In this document: positions 46,145 to 55,366 of the stretch, one piece after another
Numbering within the stretch: the stretch's first letter is position 1
Layout of the letters: the number at the start of each line of letters is the position of its first letter
Assembly (NCBI RefSeq): GCF_014202765.1
Contig: NZ_JACHHN010000010.1
Span: forward strand, 62,001 to 126,000
Origin: Silvimonas terrae
GTDB lineage: Bacteria > Pseudomonadota > Gammaproteobacteria > Burkholderiales > Chitinibacteraceae
DNA length: 64,000 nt
Reading direction: 5' to 3'
Position numbers and translations under genes: made by a program
The notes under the pieces: generated by a model
The model's database searches: none
The model's input: the letters and a program-made list of their open reading frames with translations, nothing else
Told to the model about the DNA's origin: nothing

Positions 46145-46711
46145 ATGCGCAGATTGATCGCGTTTATCCAGTTGACTGTGAATGGCTACTTTGCCGGTAG
46201 CGACGGCGATATGGGCTGGGCCCACCACGATACCCAGGATGCAGAGTGGAACGCTTTCGTGGCGGATAATGTGTCTGGCGAAGCGCTTTTGCTGTTTGGC
46301 CGTGTGACCTACGACATGATGGTGAGTTACTGGCCCACACCGCTGGCCGCAGCCAATGATCCGCTGATTGCCCGGCATATGAACAGCCTGCCTAAGGTGG
46401 TGTTCTCTCGCTCGCTGGACGCGGTTTCCTGGCAGAACACGCAACTGATCAAGTCCGATCTGTTGCACTGGGTCCGTGAGCAAAAGCAGCAGTCCGGCAA
46501 GGACATGTGCATTCTGGGCAGCGGCAGCCTGATTGCCCAACTGGCGCAGGCTGGCCTGATTGACGAGTTTCAGGTCTCCGTCAACCCGGTGGTGCTGGGG
46601 GGCGGGCGGACCATCTTTGAAGGGCTGACCCACCCGGTCCCCCTCAAACTCACGCGTTCACGCAATTTTGCCAATGGTAACGTGTTGCTGTGTTACCAGC
46701 CGGCGCACTAA
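46145..46711 (+). CDS. Dihydrofolate reductase-like/RibD C-terminal domain protein
   Basis: This 188-residue protein starts MRRLIAFIQLTVNGYFAG after an AGAGGA SD. It has the YwjB/YyaP-type pattern LLLFGRVTYDMM, LPKVVFSRSL, CILGSGSLIAQLAQAGLIDE and VNPVVLGGGRTIF. Such proteins bind NADPH; their substrates are mostly unknown. Confidence 0.9.
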   Translation: MRRLIAFIQLTVNGYFAGSDGDMGWAHHDTQDAEWNAFVADNVSGEALLLFGRVTYDMMVSYWPTPLAAANDPLIARHMNSLPKVVFSRSLDAVSWQNTQLIKSDLLHWVREQKQQSGKDMCILGSGSLIAQLAQAGLIDEFQVSVNPVVLGGGRTIFEGLTHPVPLKLTRSRNFANGNVLLCYQPAH

Positions 46712-46730
46712 GCCAGCCTCAGGTGTTCTC

Positions 46731-48266
46731 TCATGCTTGACCTGCGATGCGGAAAAACCGCGTATGCGCGTTCATATCGTCGGCTTGCTGCTTAAGGCGC
46801 TGGATCAGGCTGGCTACCTCGGTGAGTGTCTGATGGGCCGCGTGCGCTTGTGCTGCAACGCGATCCAGCCGCTGTGCCACCACGGTGGCAGAGTGGGATT
46901 GCACCTGGAGTGCCGCCGCCATCTCACGCACGGTGGTTTCCGTTGACGAAGTGTTTTGCGCCATTTCCGCAATGGTGTTGCGGGCGGTGCCGGATTTCTC
47001 CAGCCCGTTGCGTACTTTGTCCAGCGCGCTGACGACGGCATCGTGCGTGCCATCCATGCTTTGGGCAATGGCGTTCATGGAGTCCCGGATCGATACCGTT
47101 GCCTCGGTGGTTTTGAAAGCCAGTTTGCGCACTTCGTCCGCGACCACTGCAAACCCGCGGCCATGCTCGCCCGCACGGGCGGCCTCAATGGCCGCGTTGA
47201 GCGCCAATAGATTGGTCTGTTCGGTGATCTCTTTGATCAGATCAACAATGGCCATCGCTTCATCCGTGCTTTTCTTGAGCACGCCAATCTGCTGCGCCAC
47301 GCCGTTGATGGTGCCGCTGATGGCATTCAGGTCTTCGTTCACGCCCACGCTGGCGGCTTCCCCGGCGGCGGCCATTTCGACAGCCGCCAGGATGGCGCTG
47401 CTGGCCGCATCGGCCTCCCGCGTGACTTGGGCAATGCCCTGGTTGATCTGTTGCAAAGCCTCCGCCATGGCGGCCGTTTCATCCACCTGGCTCTGAACCC
47501 CGGCCTCCAGACGGGCGCTGTCGCTGGAGAGCGCCCCCGCCACATCGACCACGGTGCCGGCGGTGCCCTGGACGGCATGCAGAGCCTGGGTCATCCGCGT
47601 CTGCATGATCTGGCCGGAGCGCAGCATGGGGCTGATTTCCAGCAAATCAGGCGGAAAAGTCAGGGTCAGATCACCCTGCGCGGCGCTGGCGGCAAAGCGG
47701 CCCATAAAGGCGCTGGCCTTGAGTGCGCCTTCAATGCGTACCGCCAGCCAGGCCAGCATGCCGGCTTCTGCCACCACATAGGCGGCATGGATCACCACCC
47801 GGGTAAACGAAGGCCCTTCCTGGAACAACACCAGCTTCATGCCCAGCACTGCGCTGAAGTTGAGCGCCAGGTGATGCACGGCAATGACCACGGCCGCCAG
47901 GACAATGGGTCGCCAGTCAAAGTAAGCCAGCAACAAGCCCAGTACCACGAATACCCCGAAATGCGCCTCGATCGCGCCGCCAGAGGTGGCAATGGAAACC
48001 GTCGATTGCAACATCAGCGCAATGGCCACCACACAGCGGCAGGTGAGCGAGCCGCGCTGGCGGGCGGCGACCAGAAACGGAATGATCACCGCCGGCAGCC
48101 CCACTAGCCACACCGCCAGCATGCGGCCGGTGATGAAGGACTGGACCAGCGTCACCACCCAGTACGCGGTGTTGACCAGCAGCAAAATGCGGTCTGAGGT
48201 CGCCCGAACGGTCGTCAGCAAGTCAGCAATGACCGGAATGTCATCCAGGTTGGCGCGCGCGTTCAT
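46731..48266 (-). CDS. Methyl-accepting chemotaxis protein with integral-membrane sensor region
   Basis: The protein is 511 residues from the ATG at 48266 (GGAGCATCAA before it). The N-terminal about 190 residues contain six hydrophobic segments and no large periplasmic domain, an unusual sensor layout that suggests sensing within the membrane. The signalling domain follows, with the tip [38 protein letters not shown]. It overlaps by 4 bases with a tiny membrane-protein gene upstream. No CheA/CheW genes are next to it. Confidence 0.92.
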   Translation of the reverse strand: MNARANLDDIPVIADLLTTVRATSDRILLLVNTAYWVVTLVQSFITGRMLAVWLVGLPAVIIPFLVAARQRGSLTCRCVVAIALMLQSTVSIATSGGAIEAHFGVFVVLGLLLAYFDWRPIVLAAVVIAVHHLALNFSAVLGMKLVLFQEGPSFTRVVIHAAYVVAEAGMLAWLAVRIEGALKASAFMGRFAASAAQGDLTLTFPPDLLEISPMLRSGQIMQTRMTQALHAVQGTAGTVVDVAGALSSDSARLEAGVQSQVDETAAMAEALQQINQGIAQVTREADAASSAILAAVEMAAAGEAASVGVNEDLNAISGTINGVAQQIGVLKKSTDEAMAIVDLIKEITEQTNLLALNAAIEAARAGEHGRGFAVVADEVRKLAFKTTEATVSIRDSMNAIAQSMDGTHDAVVSALDKVRNGLEKSGTARNTIAEMAQNTSSTETTVREMAAALQVQSHSATVVAQRLDRVAAQAHAAHQTLTEVASLIQRLKQQADDMNAHTRFFRIAGQA

Positions 48267-48397
48267 TTGATGCTCCGGCACCAACCGCCAGGAATCATGT
48301 TTTTGATTTCATCTTTGACCAGCACGGCCACCGAAATACCGACCCATGCGGCAATCCCAAGCCACAGCAAGGCCTGACGCCTGCGTTGTTTATCCAT
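48263..48397 (-). CDS. 44-residue single-span membrane protein coupled to the chemoreceptor gene
   Basis: The ATG at 48397 follows GGGAGAAAAC. The product has a basic start (MDKQRRRQ), one membrane helix ([19 protein letters not shown]) and a short tail. Its stop overlaps the receptor's start (ATGA). The longer upstream in-frame extension looks non-coding. Unknown family; a receptor-associated small protein is plausible. Confidence 0.6.
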   Translation of the reverse strand: MDKQRRRQALLWLGIAAWVGISVAVLVKDEIKNMIPGGWCRSIK

Positions 48398-48522
48398 TTT
48401 TGTTTTCTCCCTGAGAGACGGTCTGACGCAGAGACATACGTCCTCTCTACGGTTGTAGATCAACCGCAGGTCAGTGCAAATGGCCGGATCAGACAGGTGG
48501 GCGCCTGGCCGCCAATACAGCT

Positions 48523-48741
48523 TCAGGCTGGATCGCGTTGCGCGCGCCAGTACGCCACCAACGCATTGGCATGGCCATGCCCAAGGCCGTGTCCGGATTT
48601 GAGCGCGGCGACCATTTCCATATGCTGCTGGCCGCGCATGCCGTCCAGTATCTCCAGCCGGTAAGAGATGGGCTGGCCGTAGGTTTTCTCAATGGACGGG
48701 AAATAGGAGGCGGGGCCGGTGACTTTCTTTTCTGCGGTCAT
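48523..48741 (-). CDS. DUF4287 domain protein
   Basis: This 72-residue protein begins MTAEKKVTGPASYFPSIEKT. It matches DUF4287 from TGPASYFPSIEKTYG through MEMVAALKSGHGLGHGHANA. Such proteins are small, soluble and of unknown function. The upstream in-frame extension is unlikely to be coding. It lies between the chemoreceptor pair and the tRNA-Met terminator. Confidence 0.8.
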   Translation of the reverse strand: MTAEKKVTGPASYFPSIEKTYGQPISYRLEILDGMRGQQHMEMVAALKSGHGLGHGHANALVAYWRAQRDPA

Positions 48742-48856
48742 GATGGATTCCTGGGCCTCTGGGAGCCGGTGGTGCGGTGGTTCAGAAATACACGATGCGG
48801 GGCGGTTTTGCCAAAAACAGGCTGGCTGTTTGGTGAGGCGGCGCGCGGCGGAAAAC

Positions 48857-48893
48857 AAAAAACCCCGCAAGCCGAAGCTGGACGGGGTTTTTT
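48857..48893 (-). terminator. Intrinsic terminator downstream of tRNA-Met
   Basis: AAAAAACCCCG and CGGGGTTTTTT form an 11-bp perfect stem with a 15-base loop and T-run. It lies 34 bases past the tRNA 3' end on the minus strand. Confidence 0.85.
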
Positions 48894-48926
48894 AGTACTT
48901 CAGCGGTAAAACCGTTGAAGAAATTC

Positions 48927-49003
48927 TGGTGGCTATGGCGGGACTCGAACCTGCGACCCCAGCATTATGAGTGCTGTGCTCTAACCGACTGAGCTACATA
49001 GCC
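48927..49003 (-). tRNA. tRNA-Met (anticodon CAT, elongator type)
   Basis: The 77-base gene on the minus strand starts GGCTATGTAGCTCAG, has anticodon loop CTCATAA, T-loop GGTTCGAGTCC and an encoded CCA end. The acceptor stem GGCTATG/CATAGCC pairs fully. The sequence closely follows the E. coli elongator tRNA-Met. Confidence 0.95.
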
Positions 49004-49080
49004 ATGAGAGCCGGCGATTCTGAATGCACGCGCGGAACCTGTCAAGCGGGATATGCAAAAATAATCCGCAAAAGGCTGAT

Positions 49081-50250
49081 TTACAGCTTGTACGAATCGT
49101 CGCCGCGCTCGAACCCGGTCAGCAGGGTGGGTAAGGTCAGATTGCGGGAGAACGCAATGGCTTTGAAGAGTTCGCCCATCTCGGCCGGGCTGGTTAGCTT
49201 ATGGACGGCTGCGGCCACGGGCGCATATTGCTTGACGTTGTCCGCACCTACGGCGGCAAGGCGGGCGGTCAGGCCGGAGTTCAGCAGATACTGTGCTTGC
49301 GAGACATAGCCTTCCAGTTGCAAGCCATGCTGGTCTGCATGATGGTAGACGGCAGAAAAGTCGACATGACAGGTCAGGTCGGCCAGGCCGGGCAAGTAGA
49401 ACGGATCGGTCAGGCTGTGGTGGCGGTAGTGCGCCATCAGCGTGCCCTGACGGCGCTCCGGGTGGTAATACTCCATGGCTGGAAAACCATAATCGATAAA
49501 TAGTGCGGCGCCGCGTTCAATCATCTCGCCCACGCTGGCCATGAAGCCGGGCAGTTCGGGCTGGATTTCGGTCAGATAGTCGCCGGGCAGGTCCAGCGCC
49601 ATGGCCGCATCGTGCAACCCGCCCTGGGCCATGGGTTGATCGTCAAAGGCCAGAACGTTGTCGCGCCAGACCACGCCGCGTTCAAATAGCGCGCCGTTGT
49701 CGTTGCGGTAAACCAGCGCGCAGGGGATGGCGTCGAACACTTCGTTGGCAATGACCATGCCGTTGAACATGACGGGCAGTGTATCCAGCCAGATCACCCG
49801 CTCGGCCAGATGGGGGACCAGTGTTTGCAGGGTGGCACGCTGACGCTCTTTCAGCTCGGCAGACAGGTCCACAATGTAGTAATGGCGCGGCAGGGTGTCC
49901 AGGCGCTCCAGTTCTGTCAGTATCTGGGCAGCCAGCTTGCCGGTGCCGGCACCAAACTCCAGTACGTCACCGGTGCCCAGTGCTTGCAGCACCTGGGCGG
50001 TCGTGGTCGCAAGGCAAGCGCCAAACAGGGGCGAGAGTTCTGGCGCGGTGACAAAGTCGCCTGCTTCGCCAAATTTGGTGGCTCCGCCGGAGTAATAACC
50101 CAGACCTGGTTCATACAGCGCGCGGCGCATGTAATCACTGAATGACAGCCAGCCGCCGGCATCGTCAATCGCCTGTTTGATGCGGTTGACCAGCTGCTCG
50201 CTGGCGGCAAGGGCTTCGGGTGTGGCGGATGGAAGTTGCGGCAGAGTCAT
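49081..50250 (-). CDS. MidA/NDUFAF7-like class I SAM-dependent methyltransferase
   Basis: This 389-residue protein begins MTLPQLPSATPEALAASEQL. It shows ISFSDYMRRALYEPGLGYYS-like and KFGEAGDFVTAPELSPLFG blocks of the DUF185/MidA family, the SAM site DVLEFGAGTGKLA, and FIDYGFPAMEYYHPERRQGT. Mitochondrial relatives methylate an arginine in complex I; the bacterial substrate is not settled. It is divergent from the pteridine reductase gene. Confidence 0.9.
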   Translation of the reverse strand: MTLPQLPSATPEALAASEQLVNRIKQAIDDAGGWLSFSDYMRRALYEPGLGYYSGGATKFGEAGDFVTAPELSPLFGACLATTTAQVLQALGTGDVLEFGAGTGKLAAQILTELERLDTLPRHYYIVDLSAELKERQRATLQTLVPHLAERVIWLDTLPVMFNGMVIANEVFDAIPCALVYRNDNGALFERGVVWRDNVLAFDDQPMAQGGLHDAAMALDLPGDYLTEIQPELPGFMASVGEMIERGAALFIDYGFPAMEYYHPERRQGTLMAHYRHHSLTDPFYLPGLADLTCHVDFSAVYHHADQHGLQLEGYVSQAQYLLNSGLTARLAAVGADNVKQYAPVAAAVHKLTSPAEMGELFKAIAFSRNLTLPTLLTGFERGDDSYKL

Positions 50251-50363
50251 GTGGGCAGCAGAATTACACAGTGGCAGAGGGGTTATCCCGTTGCCAATTC
50301 TAATGCAAATGTGGTGATCTGGCCTGGCGCTATCCGCCGGGGCCGGGTAAACGGAGAAACTGC

Positions 50364-51098
50364 ATGGAGAAGGTGGCGCTGGTCACTGGAGGCGCGCGCC
50401 GGGTTGGGGCGGGCATTGTCCGGTACTTGCATGAACGCGGCTGGCGCGTAGCGTTGCATTATCGTAGCTCTGCGGCGCAAGCGCAGACGCTGGTCGATGA
50501 ACTGAACGCGCAGCGACCGGGTTCGGTGGCGCTGTTCCAGGCTGATTTGCTGGATACGGCCAGATTACCCGCACTGATCACGGCCGTGCAGGCGCACTTT
50601 GGCCGGCTGGATGCGCTGGTCAACAATGCCTCGTCGTTCTTTCCCACGCCGGTGGGCCAGTTTACCGAAGAGGCCTGGCAGGATCTTCTGGGCTCTAACC
50701 TCAAGGCCCCGATTTTTCTGGCGCAAGCGGCTGTCGCTGCCCTGCGGGAAACGCATGGCGCCATTGTCAGCATTGCGGATATCCACGCCGAACGCCCCTA
50801 TCCAGAGCACACGCTGTACACGGTCGCCAAGGCCGGGCTGGTGGCCATGACGCGCTCGCTGGCGCGGGAACTGGCGCCACAAGTGCGCGTAAGCGCGGTG
50901 GCGCCGGGCTCCAATCTCTGGCCCGATCATGACAGCGTGTTTGATGCGCAAGAGCGCGCACGGATTGAGGCCAGTATCCCGCTGGGCCGCACGGGCACGC
51001 CGCAAGACCTGGCGCAGGCTATCCACTTTTTGCTGGAAGCGCCTTATATCACCGGCGTGATCTTGCCGGTAGACGGCGGGCGCAGCGTGGTGCTGTAA
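50364..51098 (+). CDS. Pteridine reductase (short-chain dehydrogenase)
   Basis: This 244-residue SDR has the NADPH motif TGGARRVGAGI, where TGGARR is typical of pteridine reductases. LVNNASSFFPTPVG carries the NNAS motif and YTVAKAG holds the catalytic Tyr and Lys. It reduces dihydrobiopterin or dihydrofolate-type substrates. It lies upstream of ttcA, as often seen in betaproteobacteria. Confidence 0.9.
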   Translation: MEKVALVTGGARRVGAGIVRYLHERGWRVALHYRSSAAQAQTLVDELNAQRPGSVALFQADLLDTARLPALITAVQAHFGRLDALVNNASSFFPTPVGQFTEEAWQDLLGSNLKAPIFLAQAAVAALRETHGAIVSIADIHAERPYPEHTLYTVAKAGLVAMTRSLARELAPQVRVSAVAPGSNLWPDHDSVFDAQERARIEASIPLGRTGTPQDLAQAIHFLLEAPYITGVILPVDGGRSVVL

Positions 51099-51212
51099 CC
51101 CGGGCATGGCCGAACGGGGCCGATTTCGGGTAAAATCGCCGTCAATTCAACCATCTATCCAACGGGGCGCATACGGCTAACCACGCCATATGCGCCCCGC
51201 GAGCTTCTAGCC

Positions 51213-52160
51213 ATGAATGCAGCAACTGAGACCATCGCCCTGACTGAGGCGGAAAAAAAGCAGCAATACAATTTCAACAAGCTCACCAAGTGGCTGCGCC
51301 ACGGTGTGGGCGACGCCATCAACGATTTCAACATGATCGAAGAGGGCGACAAGGTGATGGTGTGCCTGTCTGGCGGTAAAGACAGCTACACCATGCTGGA
51401 CATCCTGATGGGTTTGCAGCGTTCTGCGCCCATCAATTTCAGCATTGTGGCGGTGAACCTGGACCAGAAACAGCCCGGTTTTCCGGAGCATGTGCTGCCG
51501 GAATACCTCAAGGCGCTGGGGGTCGAATATCACATCATCGAAGAAGACACCTATTCCATCGTCAAACGCGTGGTGCCGGAAGGCAAAACCACCTGTGGCC
51601 TGTGTTCGCGCCTGCGTCGCGGCATTTTGTACCGCGTGGCCGATGAACTGGGCGCCACCAAGATCGCGCTGGGCCATCACCGGGAAGACATTCTGGAAAC
51701 GCTGTTCCTGAACATGTTCTACGGCGGCAAGATGAAGTCCATGCCGCCCAAACTGGTGAGTGACGATGGCAAGCATGTGGTGATCCGCCCGTTGGCGTAC
51801 TGCCGGGAGAAAGACATCGTCCGCTACGCCGAAGCCCGGCAGTTCCCGATCATTCCGTGCAATCTGTGCGGCAGCCAGCCCAACCTGCAACGGGAAGTGG
51901 TGGGGCAGATGATCAAGGATTGGGACAAGCGTTTTCCTGGCCGGATCGAGAGCATGTTCCGCGCCATGCAGAACGTGGTGCCTTCGCACCTGGCAGATAC
52001 CCGCTTGTATGACTTCAAGAACGCCAAGGCCGATGGCATTGCGCGTGAAGATGGCGACAAGGCGTTTGACCGCGACCAGTTCAGCGAACCCGGCCGCATC
52101 AATATCCTGGCCAGCAAGCCGGATGGCGATGCCCAGGATAGCGGCTGCGGTGATTTCTGA
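51213..52160 (+). CDS. ttcA: tRNA 2-thiocytidine(32) synthetase TtcA
   Basis: This 315-residue enzyme has the PP-loop [12 protein letters not shown] for ATP activation of C32. The cysteines for the 4Fe-4S cluster lie in [12 protein letters not shown] (C-x2-C) and [15 protein letters not shown]. It begins [20 protein letters not shown]. Its TGA overlaps the ATG of the next gene (TGATG). Confidence 0.95.
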   Translation: MNAATETIALTEAEKKQQYNFNKLTKWLRHGVGDAINDFNMIEEGDKVMVCLSGGKDSYTMLDILMGLQRSAPINFSIVAVNLDQKQPGFPEHVLPEYLKALGVEYHIIEEDTYSIVKRVVPEGKTTCGLCSRLRRGILYRVADELGATKIALGHHREDILETLFLNMFYGGKMKSMPPKLVSDDGKHVVIRPLAYCREKDIVRYAEARQFPIIPCNLCGSQPNLQREVVGQMIKDWDKRFPGRIESMFRAMQNVVPSHLADTRLYDFKNAKADGIAREDGDKAFDRDQFSEPGRINILASKPDGDAQDSGCGDF

Positions 52161-52948
52161 TGCTGTTCCGCTCAAAACGCATCAGCCCGGCCGCACACGA
52201 AGAGATCCAGATCGACATTTCGGACTCGCTGGGCATCCGCAAGCTGCACTTTGGCGGCGATGACACACAGAGCGCCATGCGCGTCAGTGACCCGCTGGAA
52301 CTCGTACTGGCCTACACCCGCTGCCTGTTTGGTTTTCTGCTGTTCAACCCCGAGCCGCGTGATGCGCTGCTGATTGGTCTGGGCGGCGGTTCGATTGCCA
52401 AGTGGATGCACGAAAAAATGCCCGCCACCCGGCTGACTGCAGTGGAATTGCACCCGCAAGTGGTGGCCGTGGCGCGTTCCATGTTCCAGTTGCCGATGGA
52501 TGATGATCACCTGCAAGTGGTGGTGGGCGATGGCGCGGCGCACGTGTACGCCATGCCGGACGCCTCAACCGAGCTGATCATGATGGATGCCTATTCGGCC
52601 TCCGGCATTGCCGAACCCCTGGCGAGAGCGGACTTTTTCAGCGCCTGCCGCGACCGGCTGACCGAAAACGGCGTGCTGGTGGTGAATCTGTGGGGATCAG
52701 ACCGGCGCTTTGAGACCTACCGGGACCGTCTGAGTGCCGCTTTCAATGAACGCATCCTGCTCTTGCCAGCCCGGCAAAAGGGCAATGTGCTGGCATTTTG
52801 CTTTGTGCGAGGCCAGAACAACCCCGCCTGGGCCACGCTGGCGGAGCGGGCAATCGCACTCAAAACCCGGTACGGACTGGAATTTGACGAGTTCGTCAGT
52901 GACCTGGCGCGCTTGAATCCACACAACGACCGCAAGATCTTCATTTGA
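52160..52948 (+). CDS. Spermidine synthase-like (polyamine aminopropyltransferase fold) protein
   Basis: This 262-residue protein has the methyltransferase-like fold of SpeE: ALLIGLGGGSIAKWM, TAVELHPQVVAVARS, VVVGDGAAHVYAM and LIMMDAYSASGIAEP. The DAYS replaces the DxxD(P) catalytic motif of true spermidine synthases, so activity on polyamines is uncertain. It is coupled to ttcA by a TGATG overlap. Confidence 0.85.
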   Translation: MLFRSKRISPAAHEEIQIDISDSLGIRKLHFGGDDTQSAMRVSDPLELVLAYTRCLFGFLLFNPEPRDALLIGLGGGSIAKWMHEKMPATRLTAVELHPQVVAVARSMFQLPMDDDHLQVVVGDGAAHVYAMPDASTELIMMDAYSASGIAEPLARADFFSACRDRLTENGVLVVNLWGSDRRFETYRDRLSAAFNERILLLPARQKGNVLAFCFVRGQNNPAWATLAERAIALKTRYGLEFDEFVSDLARLNPHNDRKIFI

Positions 52949-53115
52949 TTGCAAAATGCTGCGACCCGCATCGCAGCACGTCATGACAGCGTATTCAGGC
53001 CTGCCCCGTCCCCGATAAAACCGCGCTTTGCAGCGCCGGATCGCATTTGCTGGTTTCCAAGCCTTGGCGGATGTGGAAAAATCGGGGTTAACCAAAGTTT
53101 AACAAGGTATTACCC

Positions 53116-53622
53116 ATGCTCGACCGAGACGGTTATCGTCCGAACGTCGGCATCATCATCATCAACCAAAGGAATCAGGTTTTCTGGGGAAAACGCGTAC
53201 GCGAGCATTCCTGGCAATTCCCGCAGGGTGGGATCAAACAGGGTGAAACACCGGAACAAGCCATGTTCCGCGAGCTGATGGAAGAAGTCGGCCTGTCGTC
53301 GCAACAGGTCGAAATCATCGGTCGCACGCGCGAATGGTTGAAATATGATGTGCCGACCAACTGGGTCCGCCGCGAATGGCGCGGTACTTATAAAGGACAA
53401 AAACAGATCTGGTTTTTACTGCGGCTTAAGGGACATGACTCTGATGTCTGCCTGCGCCGCACCAACCACCCCGAATTCGACGCCTGGCGCTGGAACGAAT
53501 GGTGGTCGCCGCTGGAGGCCGTGATCGAGTTCAAACGTGGCGTGTATGAAGCTGCGTTGTCGGAGTTGTCGCGTTTTCTGGATCGCGCGCCGGATCGTCG
53601 GCCGCCTTCTTCATCGACCTGA
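53116..53622 (+). CDS. rppH: RNA pyrophosphohydrolase RppH
   Basis: This 168-residue protein begins [20 protein letters not shown]. It has the Nudix box [20 protein letters not shown] followed by VGL (about 38-60), and WQFPQGG, all as in RppH/NudH, which removes pyrophosphate from mRNA 5' ends to start decay. The C-terminal region includes [20 protein letters not shown]. It precedes pilS. Confidence 0.95.
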   Translation: MLDRDGYRPNVGIIIINQRNQVFWGKRVREHSWQFPQGGIKQGETPEQAMFRELMEEVGLSSQQVEIIGRTREWLKYDVPTNWVRREWRGTYKGQKQIWFLLRLKGHDSDVCLRRTNHPEFDAWRWNEWWSPLEAVIEFKRGVYEAALSELSRFLDRAPDRRPPSSST

Positions 53623-53773
53623 GCACGGTGCTGGCAAGCGGTACGCTGCATCACTGACCCGGCCCCAAGGCAGGGTGGCTGCTTTGGCCATCTTGCCCGG
53701 GCCGGTTTTCTTCCCGGATTTCGACAATGGCCCGGTTGGGCCAGGCAACAAGGCACAACAGAAGGCCCACGCC

Positions 53774-55366
53774 ATGCCGGACACACCCGCCCATTCCACC
53801 CCGGAAATGCACTGGCGCTCGCTGGCCGTGCTCAATCTTTTCCGCCTGCTATGCGTTGTCGGGCTGATTCTCAGTATTGCCGTTTTTTCCCACCGTTTTG
53901 TGACTGACCCCGGCCTGCGTGAGCCTTTTTTGTGGCTGGTGGCGGGTGATCTTGTGCTGGTTGGCCTGTTTGCGCTGACCATCACCAAACGTAAACCCGG
54001 TTTTGAAATCCAGCTCAGTGTGCAGGTGGTCACGGATGTGATCTTCCTTGTGAGCTTGATGGATTTGTTTGGCGGGGTGAAAAGCGGCCTGGGTATCCTG
54101 TTGTTGCCCTATCTGGCGGCCGCGGGGTTGATTTCGCGCGGACGCATGACCTTGTTCCACGCCGCTGTAGCCAGTATTGCGCTGCTGATCGAGCAACTGT
54201 GGCGGGTGGTGGCATTCCAGTCGTCGTTCGATGAAAACTTCACCCCGGCCTTGCTGTGCGTGGCCTGCTTTGCGGTGGCCTGGCTGGGACACCGCTTGTC
54301 CCGCACCGCCGAGGCCAGTGAAAAGCTGGCTGAACAGCGAGGGGTGGATTTGCAGAACCTGGCGCAAGTGAACCAGCGCATCTTGCAAGACATCTCCGAT
54401 GGCGTGGTCGTGGTTGATAGTCTTGGGCATATCCGCCAGTTCAATGAGCGCGCCGAGCAACTGACCGGGCGCAGCCTGCTGATTGGTGATCTGGTGGCCG
54501 AGCCCTTGCCCCGGTTGGCCGAAGCGGTGGCTGCCTGGCAAATGGACCGCACCCGGGTGGCCGAACTGGTGGCGGGCGGGCGCCCGCAGAAAACGCTACG
54601 CCTGCGCATGGTGGGTCTGTCAGATCAGGCGCCGGGTGATGTGATGGTGTATCTGGAAGATATGGACCGCCTGCGGCATGAATCCCAGCAACTCAAGCTG
54701 GCCGCGCTGGGCCGGCTGACGGCCAATCTGGCCCATGAAATCCGCAATCCGCTCTCTGCAATCAGCCATGCCGCGCAATTACTGGCCGAAGAAACGACGG
54801 ATGATCCGCTATACACAAGACTGACGGCGATTATCGGCGACAACGCCGGCCGGCTGGAGCGTATGGTGCGTGACGTGCTGGAACTGAACCGGCGCGACCG
54901 GCTGCAGATCACCGAGATCAACCTGGGGCAATGGCTGGAAAGCTTCCTGGATGAGTTTCGTCAGGTAGAAAAGATCGCTCCGCCGCTGCCGCTTCTCTGT
55001 CCGCCGGATGTAGTGATACGGTTCGACCCCGGCCATTTGCATCAGGTGTTATGGAATCTGGCGCGTAATGGCTGGCGCTACTGCAGCCAGGGTGAGGGTA
55101 GTCTGACCTTTACCGTGACGCTGGCCGATGGCCACTGGCTGCTGGATGTGTACAACGATGGCCCGCCAGTTCCCGCTGATGCGCAGGTGCAACTGTTCGA
55201 GCCGTTCTTCACCACAGAATCGAAAGGCACCGGGCTGGGTCTGTATATTGCGCGGGAGATCTGCGCCGCCAACGCCGCACATCTGGTGTATGCGCCGCCG
55301 GAAAAAGGCGCGCGTTTTCGCATTACCTTCGGAATGAATGATGGCCAGAAAAACACGAACGGATAA
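53774..55366 (+). CDS. pilS: Sensor histidine kinase PilS
   Basis: The protein is 530 residues from MPDTPAHSTPEMHWR. Six hydrophobic segments in the first 180 residues form the membrane sensor, followed by a PAS-like domain (about 200-300, ILQDISDGVVVVDSLGHIRQ), the H box LAHEIRNPLSAISHA (His near 320), N-box LHQVLWNLARNGWRY and G-box TESKGTGLGLYI. PilS controls type IV pilin transcription with PilR and RpoN. The frame continues upstream but lacks a start with SD there. It overlaps pilR by 29 bases. Confidence 0.92.
   Translation: MPDTPAHSTPEMHWRSLAVLNLFRLLCVVGLILSIAVFSHRFVTDPGLREPFLWLVAGDLVLVGLFALTITKRKPGFEIQLSVQVVTDVIFLVSLMDLFGGVKSGLGILLLPYLAAAGLISRGRMTLFHAAVASIALLIEQLWRVVAFQSSFDENFTPALLCVACFAVAWLGHRLSRTAEASEKLAEQRGVDLQNLAQVNQRILQDISDGVVVVDSLGHIRQFNERAEQLTGRSLLIGDLVAEPLPRLAEAVAAWQMDRTRVAELVAGGRPQKTLRLRMVGLSDQAPGDVMVYLEDMDRLRHESQQLKLAALGRLTANLAHEIRNPLSAISHAAQLLAEETTDDPLYTRLTAIIGDNAGRLERMVRDVLELNRRDRLQITEINLGQWLESFLDEFRQVEKIAPPLPLLCPPDVVIRFDPGHLHQVLWNLARNGWRYCSQGEGSLTFTVTLADGHWLLDVYNDGPPVPADAQVQLFEPFFTTESKGTGLGLYIAREICAANAAHLVYAPPEKGARFRITFGMNDGQKNTNG

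Noticed and set aside
53537-53773. N-terminal extension of PilS
   Set aside because: The in-frame extension overlaps rppH in another frame, lacks an SD and looks non-coding; the ATG at 53774 gives a standard PilS N-terminus.
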